Under the pieces are notes generated by a model that had not been told where the DNA came from, did no database searches, and worked only from the letters and a program-made list of their open reading frames with translations. Made by a program: the position numbers and the translations under genes. Below, piece by piece: positions 43,427-53,800 of a stretch of DNA of 64,000 bases. Positions within the stretch are counted from its first letter, which is position 1. Each line of letters opens with the position of its first letter. Source of the stretch: Larus michahellis (lineage: Eukaryota > Chordata > Aves > Charadriiformes > Laridae); contig NC_133917.1 of assembly GCF_964199755.1 (NCBI RefSeq), positions 5,151,967 to 5,215,966 of the forward strand, read 5' to 3'.

Positions 43427-46281
43427 ATGGAGATGGAAGAAATATTCCTCCAGCTCTGTGAGGAGGTCGCCAGACTGCAGGATTTGTGCACCAAGCAGGG
43501 CCAGCTCCTCCAGAAGCTGACGGCCAGGAAGGGACCCGTCCTCGGTAAGATGCAGGGCCGGGCAGAGTGCATTGAAACTGCAGATCCAGGCTGACAAATG
43601 TAATTTGAACCTTTGTCCTGATGCTGGCAAGGAGTTTGCTGGGGAAAGTGGGGCTTATGTGAAGCCGGTTGAAGACAGAAGTGTGCTCTGCAACCCGTGC
43701 TGGCTGGCGTGGCTTTTTGGCTTCGCCGTCTCCATCAAATGTGGAGTAATGTGTGCGTGTGTCTGCTTAGAGTCATGTTAAAACCGCCGCAGGTGTGCTG
43801 CTGCTTATTCACACCCCTTGCCCCTGGGGAGAGGGGGAAGGAGCGTGGGGCAGATGGTACCCTTTGCCTCGAGCAGTTTTGGGAAGCAGGGGTGGCAGTG
43901 CAGCCTCCAAAGCCTGGAAACCACCTGGGGAAATGTTCTCGCCCTCCCCAGCGAGAAATCTCCCTCCTGGTCCCCTAGCTGTGGTCCATGCACTCGTCTG
44001 TCCCCCACAAGCAGTCACATCACTCCCGCAGGGTGTTTTCTGTGGTCAGGAGGGATTGGCTTGGGCAAACGACTGCCATGTGCTGCAAAACCAGCTGCCG
44101 GGCCGGCCATCATGCTCCCCACCCCTGCACTCGCCTCCTTTCCCTACAGCTCCGCCGTCTGTGTGTCCTTCCCGGGGCTTGTGCGCAAATAAATGTCTCC
44201 AAAGAGGACGCAAACCAAAGCCGTTACTGGAATCAGCCCAGCTTTTGGGGATGTGGTGATGTCTCAACATCTCCTAAGGTAGCTAACACTCCTCTGACTC
44301 TCAGCCCTCTCTGGCTGTCCTCACATGCCTTTTCTTCGCTGGTCCAGCCTCCTCGTATTTAGTCGAGCGATGGGGACAGGCGAGCTTTGCCAGCAAGGAG
44401 GTAGCGCCCAGTTGTTTCGCAAGCGCAAGAGGAAAGTGAGGCAATGGGAAGGGAAAACACAAACGCTGTTAAGCCCCAGGAATGACTGCTCTGGCTTGCT
44501 TTCTTTCAAAGATATCCCTGTGTCGCTGCCGATCCAGTGCACGGAGGATATGGTCACAGAGGAAGGCGAAAGGCCACCGGACAGCCACCAGAAATGCTCT
44601 GAGGCCCCAGTATCTGCCACCTCCAACCTGGAGGGCTCTGCTCATCCCCTGGTGCAGCCGCACGCTGCTGGCATGTTGCCCGGCTTCGATGGCAAGTACT
44701 CACCAAGCGCCGTGAATGGCAGCGTCTTTGGCGTTGGAACTGGAGGAGCAGCTCTTGCTCTAGCTTTTGGCAGCAACAAGGCGGAGAGGAGCGAGAGGGT
44801 GGATATAAACATGTGGCTGAAAACCTGTAGGATGCTTCCACCTGTGAAAGCCCCCAAAGAAGAAGTGAGAGCTTGCTGCAGGCCGCAGGAGTTTGCGGCA
44901 CCAAACCCAGTTGTCGGGGACTCCTTCCTGACTCTTCTGGACCTCTATGAAGCCCCAGAAGCCCTTCAGAGGGAAGATGATCCCAGGGAAAGCGTTCTGC
45001 CTGCTGAGGCTAACGTCCCGGTAGAGATCCGAGGACCCATGAAGGTAAATTGTGAGGCTTGACGGGGAGTTTTGTCTGTGACTTTTGCGTGCTCTTCCTG
45101 GCGTAATGGCACGTGTCAGACTTCAGCATCCCCTCCATCAGCCCTGCTGTAGCACTTGGGAAGCTGTGGCAGAGTGGAGGTTTAGAGTTACGTCCTGAAA
45201 AGGTCTCTAGGCACCCGATTCTCCGGTTCCCAGGGGAATTAGGTAAATAAAAGCCCCTGGGATCTGGCTGCCAAGCAGCACCTGAGGCATTTTGGAGAAG
45301 TCCCTCCCGTGATCCTTTCTGAGGCAATGAGGAACCCTTGAAGCAGCCGATCCAGTCTCGGGGGGAAGAACTGTATCGACCTCCTTTGGATCTGCAAATT
45401 GAATGAGCTCTTAAATATTTCCTTTATTCTCTTTGATTTGTGTGCCCTGAAAAGGATGATTTCTAAAGACATCCTAAACTCTGTCCTCCTAGTAGGCCTT
45501 CACAATGTGTGTTACGGGTGGGACACCAACGCTGAACTTACCAGCGAGGGTTCCTGTAATGCCAAGCCCATTTCCTTTCATTTCTTCTTCCAAATGAGGC
45601 CCTTAAAAATTATTTCACGACTGCCGTGTCTACATAGTCATGGGGAAAGCTATTGATTTTCATCCTGGGCTATATTTAGAAGCTAGTTTCTTTTTAAGAA
45701 GAAAGAGAAGAAAGAAAGTGGAAGCGGTGCCTGTCTGGTAAAGCCCTAATGTGCCTTATCAGCACTTAAATGATAATGGCACAAAAAGGAAATTACAAAT
45801 GCACGCCAGTTTGCTTCTTACAAAAGCACTTTTCTCATGTTCTGGCTTGGATAGTGATTGTAGCTGCTGAGGGATAAGCGATGGGGGATGCTCAGGTGCC
45901 ATACGGATCCTCTGGTGGATGTTGGTGAGGATGGAGCGAGGAGGGACTCCAGCCCTTAGCCCAGCCTTTCTGTGGGCACAAAAATGCGGTGTCTGCTTTT
46001 GGAGGCTGCGCTTCAGCGTGGCAGATGACAGGATGGAGGCTGGACACAGCTGGGGGCGTGAAAAGAGGCTGCTTCTGCCGTTCCCACTGACCGCTTTTCC
46101 CCTTCACTCCTCGCAGATGTCCTGGACGCCGGGCTGGATGCTGGAGGACGGTACGCTCGGGCAAGGCGCCGTCCTCGCCTCCGAGGATGCTCAGGCTTGT
46201 GACATTTGCCAGGAGATTTTCCCATTGAACGCTGTGGGCCAAGCAGACTATTTAAAGCACGTCTTAGCCCATATGAAGTAG
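43427..46281 (+). CDS. TANK-like TBK1/IKK-epsilon adaptor, paralogue of TANK (N-terminus uncertain)
   Basis: Three exons join in phase: 43422-43544 (ATG at 43427), 44512-45044 and 46117-46281, for 271 residues from that ATG (human TANK has 425). The first carries a helix, FLQLCEEVARLQDLCTKQGQ, that aligns without gaps to the TBK1-binding helix of TANK. The second begins PVSLPIQCTED, matching TANK SVPIQCTD, a PxQxT-type TRAF-binding site. The exon 2/3 junction reads EIRGPMKMSWTP against TANK AIRGPQQPIWKP. The last exon ends in a zinc finger, CDICQEIFP...LKHVLAH, as in TANK (CEFCQAVFP...LRHLNSH). TANK scaffolds TBK1 and IKK-epsilon with TRAFs in interferon and NF-kappaB signalling; the same role here is inference. 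The N-terminal coiled coil of TANK is not found. The neighbour is SLC4A8, not SLC4A10, so this is not TANK itself. Confidence 0.85.
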
Positions 46282-46860
46282 GGCTTGTCTTCATGGTCGG
46301 AAATCTGCATATTTGCACCTCAACCAACGTGATGGGCCACCTGAGCTGACCTCTGGACCTTCACGAGATCCTGCCGCTGGCTTTGAGCAGGGCCAGCTCA
46401 GGTGGCAGTCCTCTTCCCTGTAATCCAGCGTGCTCCCAAACTCGGTCCCTGATGCACTGCTTGAGGGGCCAGCTGAAGGCCCTGGGTGTGTTTTGGCTTT
46501 TTGAGCTTCGTGGATATCAAAGCAGCTTCTGTCCTGGGGTCTGGGCTTGTGTGGGGCTGAGCAGGGGAGCTGTAACTCAACAGGAAATGGAACTTTATCA
46601 AAATTCACCTTTAACTGAGTAGAAAAGAATTTTCCACAAATAGACAGGGATGTTTGAAAAGTCACATTGGCGTTTTCCAAGAGCATGGAAGGTTGGGTGG
46701 GAGAATCGTGAGGTTTTCACGGTCAGTAAACCTGAATTGGCCTTTTGAGAGAGGCTCAATGGCGCGATGACGGGGACTGGATCACACCTTCCGTGTGTGT
46801 CCCAGAGGGGCATAACCGAGAGCTCTTCTCACTGCTATTAAAACCTCATCAGCTCCAATT
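46282..46860 (+). other. TANK-like 3' UTR (inferred)
   Basis: After the TAG at 46279-46281, a possible poly(A) hexamer ATTAAA lies at 46837-46842. No other coding signal is seen. Confidence 0.35.
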
Positions 46861-49800
46861 TATGGAATTGAATTGATCCCTCTCCAGGTGGGAGGAGGCT
46901 TATCAGCACCCATCGGCACGGGGTCGTCTCTCCTGGCTCAGGTCCCGCTGTGTTTGGAGAGCAGCAGAGCAGAATGGGGCTCCTGCAGCGCGGGGAGGTG
47001 ACTGACACGGGTGTTATTGTCCCCAGTTTCTATGAGGTCTCTTGGGGAAAACGTCTTTTGAACGACCGGCTCTGGGAGGCGGTGGGAGGGACGGGGGCAT
47101 GCGGAGGGTGCAGCTTCTGGTCCCAGAGCTGGGTGAACCTCGCCGGGCTGTGGTTTGCCCTCAAGTAAGGTTTTAATCTCGTCCTGAACAACAGGAGCAA
47201 GTAATTGCCTGCGAGGGTGCCATCCACGCAACTAGAATTAAGATTATATTAGTTCGCCATCAGCACCGGTAGTTTGACCGTTACGTAGCACTCTCCGCCA
47301 GTGGCTGCCTGTGTGTTTTGCAAAGGAATTCACCTGCAGAGGTGGGGAAACTGAGGCACGCAGCATGGATTAGTTCCAAATCCTCAAATAGGCCTTTTTA
47401 TTTCTTTGGAGAAACCTCATCTCAGGCCTTTGTGTTTTTCGAGTTGCTTCTGAAATGGATTTGGCATCCCATCTTTGAGGCAACTTGCATTGAAACCAAC
47501 AGCCAGATTCTCCTCTGCTTCCATGGATCGGGGCTAATTGCGATCTCCGGCATCTCATCTTCAGCAGCGCAGATAATAGTCATGACTCAAGTCTCTTCCC
47601 AGAAATGGAGCCGTGTTTATGAATTTGCTGGGACTGTGGCGGAGCTGATGACAAACATCTGTGCGTCCCCAGGATCTCGTCCTTTCAGACAAGGCGGGGA
47701 CCGATGTGGACGGGGCAGGCTCCAGGCTGGCAGCGCCGGGCTCCCTGCTTCGCTGGGGCTTCGTGTGGGGAGAAGCCATTTCTCCAAGGACTTTTCCGAG
47801 ACAAATCCTACGGCTTCTTTCTTTAGAGCCACAGCTTTGAGTTTGGTTCCTCTGTTCACGTGGATATCGGAGCTGTTTTCTGCCCAGGGCAGAATCAGGA
47901 CCTTTATTTCACTGAAAGTCGAAGGGGGTTTTATCAACGTCACGGTGCAACTTTCGCACTACCATCTCCTGCTCCAGGTTTCCTCCTGTGGTTTCCTCAA
48001 ATCAGTTAGCTGGTGGGATGATTTTGGAGTGTTTTGTGCTTTTCTATTGGGCCTGGAAGAAAATATAATTTCCCAGTGTGCCGAGTTCCTGGAAACGCCA
48101 GATCTGAAAGCGAACTGGAGCAAGGAGAGACATAAATTTTGGCATAAAATTGTAACAGCCACTCAGAATTTGCCGGAAGGAAGAAAACCAGCCCGGTTCT
48201 TTTTGCTTTGAGAGCGTGGCCGGTAAATTTAATTTAAAAATCGCAAGCACAGATGGCTTTTCTCAAGAGTCAAAGCAACCGTGGCGCAGCGCTGGTTTCC
48301 ATGAGCGGCTGCGGCACCGTATTGCCCAAAACGATGTGAAAAATCCCACCGGGTGTGTTTGGGGGTCACCCCTGCCGAAATCTGGGCCCGATGCTCCATC
48401 CCTGGTGACTGGGGACAGTCGAGCACCTGAAGTGCAACAAACTTCGCTTTGCAGCTTGGCCTTTCCCAACGCGCTTCTTTATATTTTTAGTTGTCGCGTT
48501 GTACGGTGTAATTAGTCACCCCCTTCCCAGCCAGATGGTCCACAATGACACAGGAGCTGCTTTTTTTAATCCAGCACTTTCCACTGGCGTGAAGGCGCCT
48601 CTGCTTCCTAAATAACCTTAAATACAGGGTGCTTCTCTTAGCTGCGGAGAGTGGGTGGGATGTTATTGTTTTTGCCCAGGTTCGGCTCCCGGGTGGGTGT
48701 CATTTCGGAAAAGGCAGGAGCTGGGCGAGGGCAGTTTCCCGTAAGGAGACATTGGAAAATCAAGACTGGATTAAACCTGCTTCAATTCTTGCTGCGGGGC
48801 GTATGCGTCGGGCAAGCACGGGAGCGTGTGCATCCTCCCTTGGCTCTTGTTTTCAAACCAAGGCTTGAAAAAGCTGGAACAGGCAATAACGCTCCTAGAG
48901 AGCCCCAAGCCAGCAAAATTAACAGCTGAAAACCAGATTTGGGTGGAAAATGTTCAGTTGTTGAGTTTTCTAATTAAGGACCCTGGATATGGGGAGGGAG
49001 AAGGGGCTGCCCAGGTGCTGGGGGGAGTCCTGAGACTGAGTGCCCTGAGCTGGTGTCCTGAGAGCGTGCACACACGCGTGCACACGTGCAAGCACACCCC
49101 GAACAGGTGTGAACACCCCAAACTCCGACAGCAGACTCTTTCGGGGCCACGTTTTCAGAGGAGCCAAAAGAAACGGGGCAGGAAGGGGAAATTTAATCCC
49201 TCCGATGGGAGAGTGATGAAAAATTTACATTTTCTGCAGCAAGAACAATATTTCTCAAAGGAAAAACTCCCTCTGACTACCATGGTTGTCCCCAATGTCT
49301 TGATCGTTCTGGGAATTGTCATCGGAAATAAGGGAAAGGGGGATCATCTCCCCCGCACCTGCAGCAGGAACCCATCTGTGCCACCAGCGAGGATGGGAAA
49401 TGGCTAATGGCTCTGTTAATTAATAACTGAGCTCTATTTTCATCTCCCATTACTGGAAGAGAAATGTTTCTTGATCCCGTTGCATTCGGACATGAGCTCA
49501 AGGAGGCTAAAACTGGAAGATGGAGCAAAGAACGTACATTTTCCAGCAATTCATTGATTTTTCAAGTATTGTCACTAAAAGGGTTTTAGCTGACAGCAAT
49601 ATCTTGGGCGGGTGGTTTTTGGGGCGGGGGGGATTTTATGTTTCATTTAAGATTTTTGCCAAAGGCCTTTCTTGGGGAAAAACAGGCAACTGGGGCTAGT
49701 GGGGAGGGCTGTGGGGGCGATGGCTGCAGCGGGGCCAGCCTGGCGGCCGGTTCCCCACGTGAAAGATTGAAGGGGGGTTTTGAGCCCAGTTTCTCTTGAA

Positions 49801-50000
49801 AATATTCAATAGTTTTGGGCCTGTAAAGGAAATAAAACTGTAGCGGCTGAGTCCGTCTGGAGCCCTCAGTCGCTTGGGGCACAGCAGCGTTTCAAGGGTG
49901 AAATGCCTCTTGGAGGGGGAAATACCCATTTCCCCCCCGCCCTGTTTCTGCCACTTTCCCGCTGGAGCAGCGGGGTCTTTGGGGGAGCAAAGAGCTGGGT
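46860..50000. other. Intergenic region between TANK-like gene and SLC4A8
   Basis: This is lower-GC sequence without recognisable genes. It contains one unusually long open frame (47318-48211) that I do not recognise and treat as a finding, and a short CA/TG tract at about 49066-49105. Confidence 0.45.
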
Positions 50001-50009
50001 TTGCCCCGG

Positions 50010-50470
50010 GCTGGAGTCGGGGGCTGGGGGGGAGCAGGGCTGGCTGCATCGGGGGGGTGGGTTGGGTGGGAGCGTGCTGGGGGAGGCCAGGAGGGGAGCT
50101 GGGGGGGATGCTGTAGGGGGATTAGGGGGACATGCTGGAGGGGAGCTGGGGAGTGCTGCCGGGGGGTGCTGCTGGAGGTGTTCTGGAGGGGGTGCTGGAG
50201 GGGATCAAGGGGTGCTCCTGGAGGGGGGCAAGTGGGGGTGATGCTCAAGTGGGATCAGAGAGGTGATGCTGGAGAGGGATTGGGGGGCGACGCTGGAGGA
50301 GAGGGTTTTTGGGGGGAGTGCTGGAGGGGGCTGGGGGGGGCGGATGATTCTGGAGGTGGCCACTAAGATATTGGTGGGGATTGAGGCGGGGGGATAATTC
50401 CCGAGGGGGGCCGCTAAAATGCTGGAGGTGATGGGGGGGTGGGTGATGCTGGAGGGGCCCGGGAGGATGA
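50010..50470. repeat. G-rich degenerate minisatellite upstream of SLC4A8
   Basis: The + strand repeats loosely 'gggggatgctggagggg'-type units with spacing of about 20-35 bases. Runs of three or more G occur every few bases, which favours G-quadruplex formation on this strand. It abuts the SLC4A8 CpG island. Confidence 0.7.
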
Positions 50471-50479
50471 TGCTGCAGG

Positions 50480-50850
50480 CAGCCGGGGGGAGGATGCTGG
50501 CGGGGGCCCGGGGGGGGGGAGCTGCCGAAGCGGGGCCGCCGTTCCCCGTCCGGGCGCTGCCCCGCAGCCCCCCCGACCCCCCCGGCCCGGCCTCCTCCCT
50601 CCGCCCGCCGCCGCCTCCCGGCCCTGGGCGGGGTTTGGCCCCGGCTCCGGGAGATGGTGGAGCCGGTGTGAGCGGCACCGGGGCTGCAGCCGGCTGCGGC
50701 CCCCCCTGGCCCCAGCCCCGGGGGGGACCCCGGCCCCCCCCCCCCGCGGCCCAGCCATGCCCGCCGGCAGCAACGAGCCCGATGGGATCCTCAGCTACCA
50801 GGTTGGGGGCGGCGGCACCGGCGGGGGGGCGATGCCCGGTACCCCCGATG
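50480..50850 (+). promoter_or_regulatory. SLC4A8: CpG island, SLC4A8 promoter and first exon
   Basis: A CpG-rich block directly precedes and includes the first coding exon (start codon at 50757). It contains GC boxes and no TATA box. The transcription start probably lies within the 250 bases before the ATG. Confidence 0.65.
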
Positions 50851-53800
50851 CGGCCGGAGGATGCTCGGTGGCTGCTCACTGCGGCATTTCCGATGGCGGG
50901 GGGGGCACAGGGGGAGCAGGGGGTGGGGGTGCATGGGGGAGGCAAGGCGTCTGCACGGGGGGGTGCGGGGGGGGCTGTAAGGGGCGTGTGAAGGGCATCT
51001 GCAAGGTGGCGGGGGGGTAATGGGGGGGTAGGTGTCTGTAAAATGGGGGCCCGGGGGTGTGGGAGTGGGGGGCCAGGCCTCTGGAGGGGGGGTGCAAGGC
51101 ATCAGCAAGGCATCTGCGAGGCGGAGGGGCGGGGGCGCGAAGGGGGGGCCGAGGGGTGCCCAAGGTGGGTGTGGGAGGGATGCGAGGAGGGGAGGAAGGC
51201 ACCGGGGCGATGCCTGTTGGGGGGCTCCCCACCGGGCCCCCCCTCCCCGTCCCCTCCTCCGCATCTAGATGTGACCCCGTGGTGACGCTGCGGCCCTTTG
51301 GTGGGGGGACAAAGGCCACTGTCCCCACAGAGGCCCGTGCCACCCAGTCACCTCAGCCATTGTCCCCACCGGGCGCTGCGAGGATGCGCCGGGTGCTGGG
51401 GTGCAGGCAGGAGGCAGCTGGGTGGCCCCCCCTCTTTCAGCATCTCCTTGTCCTGGGGAGGGCCTGTCTGACCCCCCCGGCTGCACCTGTGGGACCCGGC
51501 TGGAGGGGCTGCTCTCGTTGGCAAATGAGAGGTGGGGAATTAATTAATCTGCCCTGAAATTAGAGCTCACGGGGAAAAAGTGAAAGGAATTTACAGCTCT
51601 GCCAGCAAGGGATGACAGTCACGTCCTGGTGATGCTCGGCTGTGACCTGCGTCCCCCTCTCACAGCCCAGCTTTCGGGCTCCGGACACCCGTCCCCTCCC
51701 GTTAAGAGCACCCGGGTCCTGTCACTGTCACCAGGGATTTGTCACCACTCGGATCCTGGCTCAGGAGCCAGAGGGGTCCCCGTGGGGGGATGGTGCTGAC
51801 CCCCACAAAGCTGCCGGGATGGTGGCTTCATCCAGGTGGGATGGAGAAGGAGAAGGGTGAGGACGGGGCCTCCTACTCCACTACCAGGTCAGCCCCCAAT
51901 TTGGCCCGTCATCCCATTATAGCACTGGGGTCAGTGTTATTAATTACACTTCGGGCGAGATTAATTACATTAATCCTCCCTCCTGCAGCCGGTGGCAGGT
52001 CCTGCTCGCGTGTGACGATTCGAGGCGCCAGGGTGTGAGGTTTCCCTGCTCGCACGGTGCTTTCGGCCTCCCCCAGCTCCAGGAGGACTCAGAGCTGGAC
52101 CTGAACCTCTGCTTCGTGCTCTTCTTCCTCCTCAATTACACCAAAGCTTCCCCAGAGAAAGATTTTTCTTTCTTAACCAGAGGAGTTGCACTGAGGCAGG
52201 TGAACTGAGGCAGGGCATCCAAAAATCCCTCTCTCTCCTGCTGGGACAAAAAAATCGCAGCAAAGTAATAACTTGGAGAAGTTTTATTGAGATGGACGCA
52301 GGGAGAGGATGCACCGAGCTCGTGGCACGAAGGGGTTCACTGCAGCCGTGTCGAAACGGGCTTTTCTCCTTTGCTCCGGCGATTTCTGATTTGGTTTTTA
52401 CAAGCAGTAATTACTTTCAGCCTCCCAACAAAACCAGCTTCGAAGCAGCCACCCAGAGCTTTGTGCTTCGAAAATACTGAAGTGGAACAACCCTGTCTGC
52501 TCCAAAACTCAACAGTGAGCGATGCAAAGCTCGGCGTCCCCTTTCCCAGCCCCGTTGTGACGATTTGATGTTTTCCAGGTGCCTGGCAGTGGCGGAGGAG
52601 GACAAAGAGGGAAGGCAAAGTGTTTGCAATGCGGGTACCCATCCTGGGGTGGGATAATTTGCTTTTTGGAGGCATCTCTCCTTCCTGCTCCATCCCATCC
52701 CAAGCCTACAGGTCCACAGATCCCATAGAACTATTAAATCTTTAAATCCTCCAGCAATTTCCTCAGTGAAATAACCACTCTGAGCCCATTTGAGTGGCCT
52801 AATTGGGACCGAGAGAGTTTTGCTTGGGGCCGTTCCCTTCGGAGTCATCTCTGTGCGAGGTTTCGGGGATGCTGCCATGGCCGGGGAGGGGCAATGGGAT
52901 GCTCGGAGCATCTTGCCCTGGACCCACTTTCCTCCCGTTTTCGCTCCTGAAGCTTTAATACTAAATAATAAAAAAGCAACGGGGATCCGAGCTTGGATCC
53001 TGATGGGATTTTAACTGATTAGAGCTCGGTGTCACCTTCCTTTGCTGGGTTATTTTACACCACGTGTCACCTTTCAGGGGCAGTTAACCTTTGCGCCGTG
53101 CAGCGTCGGGGAGGAAGTTCATCACAGCAAATGAATTTGTAGGCTGGAAATGAAGGATTAGCTCGGCTCAGAAAATAAAGTCGGGCTGGAGATAGCGGGA
53201 GGAAGCGAGGGGAGTAAAAAATGTCGCTTATCTGGACATTTCCGTACTGTGGCGGGACTCGGTCTGGCTAAAGGGGATTTATGGAAGCGCCAAAGGGATG
53301 GAGGCCGTGCCAAAGCCATGAAACGCCCTGATTTTATGCAGGAAATTTTGAGGAAAATCGGTTGCTGCCCTGTTGATGTCCCCAGGGGTTCGCACCTCAT
53401 GTGTATTTTGGCAGCTTGTGCTTTCAAATACACCCAAATGCTCCTTTCGCCCCAGCAGGATGCGACGTTCCCACCCCATTTCTCCATTCTGGATAGTTTT
53501 TCCTCAAAACAGAGCTGGTTTCTCCCCATCCACTAAGTTTTCCAAGCGGGAAGAGTTTTGGGGTGCGTGGCTTTAAGTAACTGCCTGAGCGCGCCCCGGA
53601 GATTCCGATTCCATCAACGGTCACTTTTTGTTTACTGGAGCTGGTGGAGGCTGGGAGCCACTGGGCTGCCGTCGGGGGGTCTGCTCCCCTGATTGATCCG
53701 GAGGCTCAATTATCCCCCCAAATCGGGCCACCGGCGTCAGGATGGCCTGGAACGGGGGTCACAACATGACACTTCTGGAGGAGTTACGGGTCTCACGGTC

